Of a stretch of DNA of 11,583 nucleotides, positions 1 to 6,572 are shown in pieces. The stretch is from an uncultured Gammaproteobacteria bacterium (GTDB lineage: Bacteria > Pseudomonadota > Gammaproteobacteria > Rariloculales > Rariloculaceae): NCBI GenBank assembly GCA_946887385.1, contig CAMPKU010000138.1:1-11583 (forward strand), given 5' to 3'. The notes beneath the pieces were generated by a model that was not told the DNA's origin, did not search any database, and worked only from the letters and a program-made list of their open reading frames with translations. The number at the start of each line of letters is the position of its first letter. The stretch's first letter is position 1. The translations under genes and the position numbers were made by a program.

Positions 1-336
1 TTCGAGCTCGCCACGCAGCTCGCCACACGCCTCGACCGAACGAACCGCAAGCTCGGCGACCTGGCCTTCGTCGACGTCACGGGTCGTGTGGCGCACGCCA
101 TCATGGATTTGTGCCGCGAGCCGGACGCCATGACGCACCCCGACGGCATGCAGATCAAAGTGTCGCGGCAGGAGTTGTCGCGCCTCGTCGGGTGCTCCCG
201 CGAGATGGCCGGCCGCGTGCTCAAGGTGCTCGAGGACCAGGGCCTCGTGCGCGCGAGCGGCAAAACCATCGTCGTTTTCAACGCGCGGCGTGAGCTGCCG
301 CGAGCTCGCCCTACCGAAGCGCTGCGGCGCGCCTAA
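1..336 (+). CDS. crp: Crp/Vfr-type cAMP-responsive transcriptional regulator, C-terminal part
   Basis: Partial gene: the reading frame is open from the first base, so the N-terminus and nearly all of the cyclic-nucleotide-binding domain lie outside the window. What remains is the end of the dimerisation helix and the complete winged helix-turn-helix DNA-binding domain. The segment DVTGRVA, then PDAMTHPDGMQIK, then the helix-turn-helix SRQELSRLVGCSREMAGRVL and the wing GKTIVVF match E. coli CRP and Pseudomonas Vfr almost residue for residue. The recognition helix keeps the R-E of CSRE that contacts the TGTGA half site in CRP. In the known family the protein is a global activator that binds cAMP; that part is not visible here. 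The protein carries about a dozen residues after the usual VVFxxR ending, rich in Arg and Ala. It is convergent with djlA, with only 33 bp between stops. Confidence 0.93.
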   Translation, partial: FELATQLATRLDRTNRKLGDLAFVDVTGRVAHAIMDLCREPDAMTHPDGMQIKVSRQELSRLVGCSREMAGRVLKVLEDQGLVRASGKTIVVFNARRELPRARPTEALRRA

Positions 337-360
337 CGCCCTTCCCGTCCTTTTTTCGGT

Positions 361-388
361 GCAGCGCGGCTATTTGAAGCCGCGCTGC
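361..388. repeat. Perfect 10-bp inverted repeat around the djlA stop codon
   Basis: GCAGCGCGGC at 361-370 is repeated in inverse at 379-388 with an 8-base loop, and the djlA stop (370-372, minus strand) sits at the stem-loop junction. A run of six T lies at 351-356 on the plus strand, but it precedes the stem as seen from crp, and no T-run follows the stem on the minus strand either. It is therefore not a canonical intrinsic terminator. It may still fold at the 3' ends of both convergent messages and protect or terminate them. Confidence 0.5.
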
Positions 389-1134
389 GCTCTGATGCGC
401 TCGTAGGCCGTGCGCACCTCGTGGGTCTTCTGCTCGGCTACGCCGATCATGGATTTCGGCAGCCCGCGCGCCACGAGCTTGTCGGGATGGTGTTGATTCA
501 TGAGCCGTCGATAAGCCGTCTTCACCTCATCGTTGCTCGCCTGCACCGTCACGCCGAGCACCTTGTACGCCGCGTCCAAACTTTGCGCGGTGATGGGCCG
601 CGCGGCGCCGTGCCCGAAGCCGCGAACGATGGCCTCGATCTGCGCAACCTCGGCGCGGCTGACGCCGAGGGCGCTTGCCACGCGCCACAGCACATGACGC
701 TTATCGGCGCCGATGTCGCCGGCGCTCACGGCCGCCTGTAGCTGGATTTGCACGAACGCGCGCGCGAGGTCGCCGCGGCCGTCGAGCTGCGCCTGAAGCT
801 CGGCGAGCCGGTTATCGAGCGGATACGCAGCGCTCTTGCCGCGCGTGAAATGCTCGATGGCGCTTTGCACCTGCGCATCGTTCAAGCGCATGCCGCGCAT
901 GATGCCGCGCGCGGCCCGCACCTCGTCCTCCGATACGCGGCCGTCGATCTTCGCGACTTGCCCCATGATCTCGAACGTCACTTCGAAGAATAGGCGGCTG
1001 ATTTCGGCAACGGTGCCGCCGCGCCCTGCGCTCTGATCGAACTGGTGACCGACGAGAACGCCGAGCAACGAGCCCACGGGCCCGGCGACGAACGCGCCGA
1101 GGAGCCCACCGATCCCTTTGCCGAGCCACTGCAT
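370..1134 (-). CDS. djlA: DnaJ-like membrane-anchored co-chaperone DjlA
   Basis: DjlA stimulates DnaK from the inner membrane through a C-terminal J domain. Three parts are visible in the 254-residue protein: an N-terminal glycine-rich membrane segment (about residues 5-30), a helical TerB-like domain (about 45-175) and a C-terminal J domain (about 185-254) with the HPD tripeptide at 216-218. E. coli DjlA is 271 residues with the same order. I chose the ATG at 1134 because E. coli DjlA also begins MQ-W-GK-IG and because a GGAG lies 5 bases upstream. A TTG at 1170 would add 12 residues but has less support. The gene is divergent from purC and convergent with crp. Confidence 0.93.
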   Translation of the reverse strand: MQWLGKGIGGLLGAFVAGPVGSLLGVLVGHQFDQSAGRGGTVAEISRLFFEVTFEIMGQVAKIDGRVSEDEVRAARGIMRGMRLNDAQVQSAIEHFTRGKSAAYPLDNRLAELQAQLDGRGDLARAFVQIQLQAAVSAGDIGADKRHVLWRVASALGVSRAEVAQIEAIVRGFGHGAARPITAQSLDAAYKVLGVTVQASNDEVKTAYRRLMNQHHPDKLVARGLPKSMIGVAEQKTHEVRTAYERIRAQRGFK

Positions 1135-1164
1135 CGACGCTCCGAAAATCCACACCAAGTACCG

Positions 1165-1181
1165 CGGCAATGAAGTTGCCG
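1165..1181. repeat. Short inverted repeat in the djlA-purC divergent region
   Basis: CGGCAA at 1165-1170 and TTGCCG at 1176-1181 form a perfect 6-bp inverted repeat with a 5-base spacer, in the 72-bp gap between the two start codons. It could be a small operator or a leader hairpin. The right arm also resembles a -35 box. It does not resemble the PurR operator, and its function is unknown. Confidence 0.3.
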
Positions 1182-1206
1182 AGACGCGCCGCGAGGGGTC
1201 ATTATC

Positions 1207-2136
1207 GTGCCTTTGACACGCCGCGCAACGAGATCCGTCTTGACCGAATCGCTGTTCGAATCGAATCTCGCGAGCCTCGAGCTCGTCGCACGCGGCAAGG
1301 TCCGCGATATCTATCGCGTCGACGCCGCGCGGCTGCTCATCGTCGCAACGGATCGCTTATCGGCGTTCGACGTGATATTGCCGGACCCGATTCCCGGCAA
1401 AGGCGTCGTCCTCACGTCCATCTCGAATTTCTGGTTCAAGAAGCTCGAGAGCGTCGTGCCGAACCATCTCACGGGCACCGAGCCCGAGGCCGTGCTGTCC
1501 GACAGCCGCGATCACGCCGCCGTCAAGAATCGCGCCGTGGTGGTGCGCAAGCTCAACGCGCTGCCAGTCGAGGCCGTCGTACGCGGCTACCTGATCGGCT
1601 CCGGCTGGAAGGACTACTGCAAAACGGGCCGCGTGTCCGGCGTACCGCTGCCGGCCGGCCTCGAGCTCGCACAGCGCCTGCGCGAGCCCATCTTCACGCC
1701 GAGCACGAAAGCCGCCGCGGGCCAGCACGACGAGAACATCTCGCTGCAGCAGGTGAAGGACCTCATCGGGGCCGAGCTCACCCGGCAAGTGAGCGAGGCA
1801 TCGCTGAATCTCTACACGCGTGCCACGGAGCACGCGCGCGAGCGGGGCATCATCATTGCCGACACGAAGTTCGAGTTCGGGCTCGACGATACCGGCACGC
1901 TGCATGTGATGGACGAAGTGCTCACGCCGGATTCGTCGCGCTTCTGGCCGGCGGATACCTACAAGGCGGGCTCCTCGCCGCCGAGCTTCGACAAGCAATA
2001 CGTGCGCGACTATCTCGAAACGCTCGATTGGAACAAGCAAGCGCCGGGACCGAAGCTGCCCACCGTCGTCATCGAGCGCACGCGCGCGAAGTACGTCGAG
2101 GCGCTCGAGCGGCTCACGGGCGACCGTCTCGCATGA
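1207..2136 (+). CDS. purC: Phosphoribosylaminoimidazole-succinocarboxamide (SAICAR) synthase
   Basis: PurC joins aspartate to CAIR with ATP hydrolysis to give SAICAR in de novo purine synthesis, in the cytosol. The 309-residue protein is the longer form of the family, as in yeast Ade1 and many proteobacteria, rather than the form of about 237 residues in E. coli. Visible signatures are GKVRDIY (30-36) with the following R-L-S-A-F-D (50-55), SNFWF (73-77), [11 protein letters not shown] (124-134), FTPSTKA followed by HDENIS (163-179), DTKFEFG (219-225) and [12 protein letters not shown] (236-247). The GTG at 1207 is favoured because GAGGGG lies 8 bases upstream; the first roughly 12 residues are unlike the family core, so a start a little downstream is possible. 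The substrate CAIR is made by PurE and PurK, encoded about 2.7 kb downstream on the same strand. Confidence 0.96.
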   Translation: MPLTRRATRSVLTESLFESNLASLELVARGKVRDIYRVDAARLLIVATDRLSAFDVILPDPIPGKGVVLTSISNFWFKKLESVVPNHLTGTEPEAVLSDSRDHAAVKNRAVVVRKLNALPVEAVVRGYLIGSGWKDYCKTGRVSGVPLPAGLELAQRLREPIFTPSTKAAAGQHDENISLQQVKDLIGAELTRQVSEASLNLYTRATEHARERGIIIADTKFEFGLDDTGTLHVMDEVLTPDSSRFWPADTYKAGSSPPSFDKQYVRDYLETLDWNKQAPGPKLPTVVIERTRAKYVEALERLTGDRLA

Positions 2137-2137
2137 C

Positions 2138-2164
2138 CGCGGGTTACCCGCGACGAGTCCGTCG
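2138..2164. repeat. Two small adjoining hairpins between purC and the yihY-family gene
   Basis: CGCGGG at 2138-2143 pairs with CCCGCG at 2147-2152 around a TTA loop. CGACG at 2151-2155 pairs with CGTCG at 2160-2164 around AGTC. The two stems share two bases, so only one can form fully at a time. No T-run follows, so this is not a canonical terminator. They fill nearly the whole 33-bp gap after the purC stop and may affect read-through or translation of the next gene. Confidence 0.35.
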
Positions 2165-2169
2165 CTAGC

Positions 2170-3495
2170 ATGGAGCTCATCACTCGGCCGATCGAGCGCC
2201 GTCTCTGGCCGAGAGGGCAACGCACCACCGAGCCGCTACCGCGCTGGCTCGTGCCGGCCCGGTTCACCTACGCACTGCTGCGCGATCTCGGGCACGGCGA
2301 CTTGAGCTTGCGCGCCATGAGCCTCGTCTACACCACGATGCTCGCGATCGTGCCGTTGCTTGCGTTCGCGTTCTCCGTGCTGAAAGGGCTGGGTTTTCAT
2401 CACGAGCTCGAGCCGGTGCTGCAGGGGTTTCTCGCTCCGCTGGGGCCGCGCGGCGGCGAGTTGTCGGCGCAGATCATCAGCTTCGTCGATAACGTCAGCG
2501 GCACCACGTTGGCCAGCCTCGCGATCGCGATTCTGCTGTATTCGGCGTTTTCGATGGCGCAGAAGGTGGAGAGCAGCTTCAACTTCGTGTGGCGCGTGGA
2601 CCGGCCGAGGAGCTTCGCGCGGCGATTCAGCGAGTACTTGAGCGTACTGCTCGTCGGGCCGCTGATCATGAGCGTGGCGCTGGGCTTCACGGCTACGCTG
2701 TCGAGCACGGCCGCGATGACCAGGCTGCGGGAGATCGGCGTCGTCGGCGGGCTATTCGAGGCTTTGAGCTGGCTCATGCCCTATTCGCTGGTGATCGCGA
2801 GCTTCACGTTCCTCTACGTCTTCGTGCCGAACACGCGCGTGCGCTTCAGGCCGGCGCTCATCGGCGGCGTATTCGCCGGCGTGCTATGGGCGGGCGGCGG
2901 CAGCGTGTTCACGAGCTTCGTGGTCTCCGTGAGCCGCGCCGAAGCAATCTACGCAGGCTTCGGCATCGTGATCGTCGCCATGGGTTGGCTGTATTTGTCG
3001 TGGTTGATCCTGCTGCTCGGCGCACAGCTTGCGTTCTACGTGCAGCACCCCGAATACCTGCCGCTCGGGCAGCGCGCGCCGAGCGCGTCGAATGCCGTGC
3101 GCGAGCGCTTGGCGTTGTCGACGATGCTGCTCGTCGGCCGGGATTTCGAGCAGCCGGGGCACGGCTGGCGCATCGAGAGCCTCGCCGCACGCATTCGGGT
3201 GCCGCGCCACCTGCTCGAGCCCGTGGCCACCGCGCTCATGACGGCAGGCCTCTTGGCCCGAACCAGCGAGAACCGGCTCGTGCCCGCGCGCGACCTGCGC
3301 CGCATCGCCGTGGCCGACATCCTCGCGGCGGTGCGCAGCAGCAGCGAATGGGAGTCGCATCACCAATCCGACGACGAGTGGAATGCGACGGTCGATGCCG
3401 TGGCCGACGACGTGGAGCGTGCCCACGATCGCCGACCTCGTCGACGCCGACGCCCGCGCGGCGGCGCAGTCGACCTGAGCTCCGAGCGCGCTTAG
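2170..3495 (+). CDS. YihY/BrkB-family inner membrane protein with a winged-helix-like C-terminal domain
   Basis: The N-terminal two thirds is the YihY/BrkB (formerly 'ribonuclease BN') membrane family, with the typical LSLRAMSLVYTTMLAIVPLL entry into the first helix. Six hydrophobic segments can be placed at about residues 50-72, 114-132, 157-180, 200-220, 228-255 and 262-290. The conserved Y-FGIVIVAMGWLYLSWL region is at 261-279. Residues about 300-390 are soluble and look like a winged helix, with a tail containing a nearly pure Arg/Pro run at 421-430. E. coli YihY lacks RNase BN activity, so that older name should not be used; the function of the family is unsettled. The ATG at 2170 has no good ribosome-binding site, and the start is inferred from ORF extent. 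The gene lies 33 bp after purC and could be co-transcribed with it. Its stop overlaps that of pmbA. Confidence 0.88.
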   Translation: MELITRPIERRLWPRGQRTTEPLPRWLVPARFTYALLRDLGHGDLSLRAMSLVYTTMLAIVPLLAFAFSVLKGLGFHHELEPVLQGFLAPLGPRGGELSAQIISFVDNVSGTTLASLAIAILLYSAFSMAQKVESSFNFVWRVDRPRSFARRFSEYLSVLLVGPLIMSVALGFTATLSSTAAMTRLREIGVVGGLFEALSWLMPYSLVIASFTFLYVFVPNTRVRFRPALIGGVFAGVLWAGGGSVFTSFVVSVSRAEAIYAGFGIVIVAMGWLYLSWLILLLGAQLAFYVQHPEYLPLGQRAPSASNAVRERLALSTMLLVGRDFEQPGHGWRIESLAARIRVPRHLLEPVATALMTAGLLARTSENRLVPARDLRRIAVADILAAVRSSSEWESHHQSDDEWNATVDAVADDVERAHDRRPRRRRRPRGGAVDLSSERA

Positions 3496-4826
3496 CCGCC
3501 GCCGGCGAGCGTGAGCCCGTCGACGCGCACGGCGCCGCAGCGCACGGTGCCGCGGATATCGATGTCGGAGCCGACGGCCTGGATCTCGCTGAACAGGTCG
3601 GCCAAGTTGCCGGCAATCGTCACTTCGTGCACGGGATGCACGATCTCGCCGCGCTCCACCCAAAATCCGGCCGCCCCGCGCGAGTAGTCGCCCGTCACGG
3701 TGTTCACGCCCTGGCCGAGCAGCTCGCCGACCACGAACGCCTGCTCACAATCCTTGATGAGATCGGCCAACGTGCCGCCCGTAGGCTTCACGAGCAAATT
3801 GTGAATGCCGCCGGCGTTGCCCGTGGTGGTGAGACCGAGGCGCCGCGCCGAATAGCTCGACAGCACGTAGCCTTGCAGCACGCCGCCGTCGACGAGACGC
3901 CGGCGCCGCGTGGCCACGCCTTCGGCGTCGAACGGCGCGCTCGCGAGCGCGCGCGGAATCCAGGGGTCTTCGTCGATGTCGATGAACTTCGGCAGGATCT
4001 GCTTGCCGGCGGCGTTCAACAAGAACGACGCCCGGCGGTACTGCGCCGTGCCGCGCACCGCCGAAATCAAGTGGCCGAACAAGCCCTTTGCGAGCTCGGC
4101 CGGATAGAGCACGGGCACCTTGCGCGTCGACAGCGTGCGCGCGCCGAGACGCTGCACGGCGCGCTGCGCCGCCTCGTTGCCCACGCGCTCCGGGGTTTCG
4201 AGGTCATCGGGGTGCCGGCTCACGGTGTACCAGTAGTCGCGCTCGAGCGACTCGCCGTGCTTGGCCAGCACGCTGCAGCTCATCGAATGCGTGCTCGTCG
4301 GATACGCGCCCACGAAGCCATGCGTGTTCGCGTACACGCGCTGCCCCACCCCGCTCGATACGGAGGCCCCCTCGGAGTTCGCGATGCGCGCATCGAACGA
4401 GCGCGCCGCATTCTCGCTGCGCAGCGCGAGGTCTGCGGCGCGATCGACGTCCACATTCCAGGGGAAATGCAGATCGAGATTGGGTTGCTCCGCCGCCATG
4501 AGCTCGGCAGCGGCGAGGCCGGCATACTCATCCGCCGCGGTGAAGCTGCCGATGCTCATGGCTTTGCGTACGGTGTCCTCCACGCTCGACGTGGAGAAGT
4601 CCGTTGTGCTGGCGCTGCCCTTGCGCTGCTCCCGATACACGGTAATCGCGAGCCCGCGGTCACGCTGCCGCTCCACGGACTCGAGCTCGCCCATGCGCAC
4701 GGTGACGGACAGGCCCTCTTCGTAGCTGACGCCGACTTCAGCTTGATCGGCGCCTTGCCGGCGCGCGAGAGCGACTGCGCGCTCGGCGACGGCCTTCAAC
4801 GATTCGGCGACAGCTTGGTCATCCAT
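3492..4826 (-). CDS. pmbA: TldE/PmbA subunit of the TldD-TldE metalloprotease
   Basis: PmbA (TldE) partners TldD in a cytosolic metalloprotease known in E. coli for maturing microcin B17 and degrading the antitoxin CcdA. The 444-residue protein is about the length of E. coli PmbA (450) and aligns along its whole length. Landmarks are GLAITVYREQRKGSAS (58-73), the ARIANSEGA region (147-155), GLFGHLISAVRG (248-259), GKQILP (274-279), SYSARRLGL (324-332), GNAGGIHN (336-343), TGDYSRGAAGFWVE (378-391) and VTIAGNL (402-408). It lacks the HExxxH motif, as expected for the TldE subunit; TldD at 8353-9828 has it. The ATG at 4826 has AGGGA 8-9 bases upstream. The gene is divergent from purE, and its stop codon overlaps that of the yihY-family gene. 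Confidence 0.96.
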   Translation of the reverse strand: MDDQAVAESLKAVAERAVALARRQGADQAEVGVSYEEGLSVTVRMGELESVERQRDRGLAITVYREQRKGSASTTDFSTSSVEDTVRKAMSIGSFTAADEYAGLAAAELMAAEQPNLDLHFPWNVDVDRAADLALRSENAARSFDARIANSEGASVSSGVGQRVYANTHGFVGAYPTSTHSMSCSVLAKHGESLERDYWYTVSRHPDDLETPERVGNEAAQRAVQRLGARTLSTRKVPVLYPAELAKGLFGHLISAVRGTAQYRRASFLLNAAGKQILPKFIDIDEDPWIPRALASAPFDAEGVATRRRRLVDGGVLQGYVLSSYSARRLGLTTTGNAGGIHNLLVKPTGGTLADLIKDCEQAFVVGELLGQGVNTVTGDYSRGAAGFWVERGEIVHPVHEVTIAGNLADLFSEIQAVGSDIDIRGTVRCGAVRVDGLTLAGGG

Positions 4827-4846
4827 GCTGTAAATCCCTCGAGCGA

Positions 4847-4876
4847 GTGAGAACCGAATTCTAACTGCTGTACACT
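4847..4876 (+). promoter_or_regulatory. Candidate sigma-70 promoter of purE, predicting a leaderless message
   Basis: GTGAGA at 4847-4852 (four of six -35 matches) and TACACT at 4871-4876 (four of six -10 matches) are separated by 18 bp. The predicted start of transcription falls at about 4883, the A of the purE ATG. No Shine-Dalgarno sequence lies in the bases before that ATG, which fits a leaderless mRNA. This was scored by eye only. Confidence 0.45.
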
Positions 4877-4887
4877 ACCCCGATGAA
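4858..4887 (-). promoter_or_regulatory. Candidate sigma-70 promoter of pmbA, overlapping the purE promoter
   Basis: Reading the minus strand, TAGAAT at 4863-4858 (five of six -10 matches) lies 18 bp from a poor -35, TTCATC at 4887-4882. Transcription would start near 4851 and give a leader of about 25 bases with an AGGGA ribosome-binding site. The -35 covers the purE start codon, and the predicted start point lies in the purE -35, so the two promoters could exclude each other. Confidence 0.4.
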
Positions 4888-5377
4888 ACCGTTGGTCGGT
4901 GTCATCATGGGGTCCCGGTCGGACTGGTCCACGATGAGTCACGCCACCGAGACGCTCAGCGCGCTCGGCATCCCCTTCGAGACCCGCGTCGTCTCGGCAC
5001 ATCGCACGCCCGATCTCTTGTACGAATACGCCGCAAGCGCCGTGGGCCGCGGGCTCGAGGTGCTCATCGCGGGCGCCGGCGGCGCGGCGCATCTGCCGGG
5101 CATGACGGCCGCCAAAACGCGGCTGCCGGTCATCGGCGTTCCGGTCCGCTCGCGCGCATTGCAGGGCATCGACTCGCTGCTGTCGATCGTGCAAATGCCG
5201 CGCGGCATCCCCGTCGCCACCGTCGCGATCGGCAAATCGGGCGCCGTGAACGCGGCGCTGCTCGCAGCCGCGATGCTTGCCAACAAGCACGCCGCGATTG
5301 CGGCCGTGCTCGAGCAGTACCGCGCCAAGCAAACGGCCGACGTGCTCGAGCAGCCCGATCCGCGCCCCGCGCGTTGA
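4883..5377 (+). CDS. purE: N5-carboxyaminoimidazole ribonucleotide mutase, class I PurE
   Basis: PurE moves the carboxylate of N5-CAIR to carbon 4, giving CAIR, in de novo purine synthesis. The 164-residue protein matches the roughly 169-residue E. coli enzyme throughout. Key elements are MGSRSDW (9-15), VVSAHRTP (36-43) with the active-site His at 40, the glycine-rich loop [10 protein letters not shown] (64-73), [10 protein letters not shown] (101-110) and [14 protein letters not shown] (115-128). The adjacent PurK marks this as the class I (mutase) form rather than the CO2-dependent class II form. The start is fixed by the short M-K-P-L-V-G-V-I lead into MGS; no Shine-Dalgarno precedes it, while a -10-like TACACT ends only 6 bases upstream. 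It is followed by purK after 28 bases and is very likely in one operon with it. Confidence 0.97.
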   Translation: MKPLVGVIMGSRSDWSTMSHATETLSALGIPFETRVVSAHRTPDLLYEYAASAVGRGLEVLIAGAGGAAHLPGMTAAKTRLPVIGVPVRSRALQGIDSLLSIVQMPRGIPVATVAIGKSGAVNAALLAAAMLANKHAAIAAVLEQYRAKQTADVLEQPDPRPAR

Positions 5378-5405
5378 GCGTAGACGCTCCGTTGCCGGAT
5401 CGCCC

Positions 5406-6506
5406 ATGACGCGACCCCGTGTTGGCATCGTCGGCGCCGGCCAGCTCGGCCGCATGCTCGCGCTCGCGGGCTATCCGCTCGGCATCGACTGCACGCTGCT
5501 CGATAAGAGCGCGGACGCTCCCGGCGCGCAAGTCGCAGCATCGGTGTTGGGCGCGCTCGACGATCCGGCCGCGCTCGCCGAGCTCGCGGACCGCGTGGAC
5601 GTGATGACGCTCGAGATCGAGAACGTGGCGGTAGCCGCGCTCGAGTCGCTCGACGGCCGCATCGACGTTTTCCCGCCGCCGGCCGCCGTAGCCGCCTCGC
5701 AGGACCGGCTCGCCGAGAAGACGCTCTTTCGCTCGCTCGGCATTCCCACTGCGGAGTTCGTGACGATCGACTCCGACGAAGACGCCGCCGCAGCCGAGAA
5801 GCTGGGCTGGCCCGCCATCCTGAAAACGCGCCGCATGGGCTACGACGGCCGCGGCCAACGCGTCGTGGATTCGCCGGCCGCGCTGATCTCAGCTTGGCGC
5901 GAGCTCGGCAGCGTGCCGTCGATCTGCGAAGCGTTCGTGCCGTTCGAGCGCGAAGTGTCGCTGATCGGCGTGCAGGGCGCGCGCGGCGAGCGCGCGTTCT
6001 ACGCCCTGGCGGAAAACGTGCACCGCAACGGCATCCTGGCGAGCACCATAGCGCCGTACCACGACGCGGGCCTGCAGCGGCAGGCCGAGCACTGGCTCGC
6101 CGCGCTCATGACGGCGCTCGAATATCGCGGTGTGCTGACCGTGGAGTTCTTCCAGTCGCCAAGCGGCCTCATCGCGAACGAGATGGCGCCTCGCGTTCAC
6201 AACTCCGGCCACTGGACCATCGAGGGCGCCGCGACGAGCCAGTTCGAGAACCACCTGCGTGCCGTGCTCGGCTGGCCGTTGGGCGACGCCGGCGCGCGCG
6301 GCCACGCGGCGATGCTGAACTTGATCGGCCGGCTGCCGCCGCGCAGCGCCTTGCTCGCCGTTGCAGGCGCGCACCTGCACGACTACGGCAAGAGCCCGCG
6401 ACCGGGCCGCAAGGTCGGCCACTGCACACTCGTGGACACGGACCGCGCCCAGCTTCTGAAGCGCCTCGACCCGCTCAGGGAGCTGGTTTCACGGTCGAAC
6501 CAGTGA
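5406..6506 (+). CDS. purK: N5-carboxyaminoimidazole ribonucleotide synthase
   Basis: PurK uses ATP and bicarbonate to convert AIR to N5-CAIR, the substrate of PurE. The 366-residue protein has the ATP-grasp fold; E. coli PurK is 355. Visible are the N-terminal nucleotide-like motif GIVGAGQLGRML (7-18), the ATP-grasp segments PAILKTRRMGYDGRGQ (136-151) and EREVSLIGVQ (181-190), LAENVHRNGIL (201-211), NEMAPRVHNSGHWT (258-271), SQFENHLRA (278-286) and the C-terminal KVGHCTL (336-342). The ATG at 5406 begins exactly at the conserved Rossmann-like start; the frame is open further upstream, but that extension overlaps purE and is unlike the family. The ribosome-binding site is weak (a GGA about 7 bases upstream), so expression probably depends on purE transcription. 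Confidence 0.96.
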   Translation: MTRPRVGIVGAGQLGRMLALAGYPLGIDCTLLDKSADAPGAQVAASVLGALDDPAALAELADRVDVMTLEIENVAVAALESLDGRIDVFPPPAAVAASQDRLAEKTLFRSLGIPTAEFVTIDSDEDAAAAEKLGWPAILKTRRMGYDGRGQRVVDSPAALISAWRELGSVPSICEAFVPFEREVSLIGVQGARGERAFYALAENVHRNGILASTIAPYHDAGLQRQAEHWLAALMTALEYRGVLTVEFFQSPSGLIANEMAPRVHNSGHWTIEGAATSQFENHLRAVLGWPLGDAGARGHAAMLNLIGRLPPRSALLAVAGAHLHDYGKSPRPGRKVGHCTLVDTDRAQLLKRLDPLRELVSRSNQ

Positions 6507-6530
6507 TGCGGTCCCTCGAAACACCACAGC

Positions 6531-6561
6531 CTTTGGGGTAGGCTCGCTCCTTCTTTGGGGT
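6531..6561 (+). repeat. Two direct copies of CTTTGGGGT with a 22-bp period
   Basis: The 9-mer CTTTGGGGT occurs at 6531-6539 and again at 6553-6561, in the short gap between purK and the ATPase-FHA gene. A period of 22 bp is about two helical turns, which would place both copies on the same DNA face. They could be regulator half-sites or chance; no known operator is recognised. Confidence 0.35.
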
Positions 6562-6572
6562 CCGCCGCCAGG

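Noticed and set aside
1176..1204. TTGCCG-17-CATTAT as the purC promoter
   Set aside because: It would start transcription after the GTG start codon and remove the good GAGGGG ribosome-binding site, so the match is probably accidental.
1213..1218. A perfect TTGACA at the start of purC as a promoter -35
   Set aside because: It lies inside the coding region and no -10-like hexamer is found about 17 bp downstream.
1170..2168. A 332-codon plus-strand frame overlapping purC
   Set aside because: Out of frame with purC and made almost entirely of Arg/Ala-rich sequence; purC explains the region.
2589..4850. A 753-codon open frame on the plus strand crossing the yihY-family gene and antisense to pmbA
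   Set aside because: It is a by-product of high GC content: the product is Arg/Ala/His-rich without domains, and both overlapped genes are full-length members of known families.
5277..5405. An upstream extension of purK
   Set aside because: It overlaps purE and lacks any similarity to PurK; the conserved fold begins right after the ATG at 5406.
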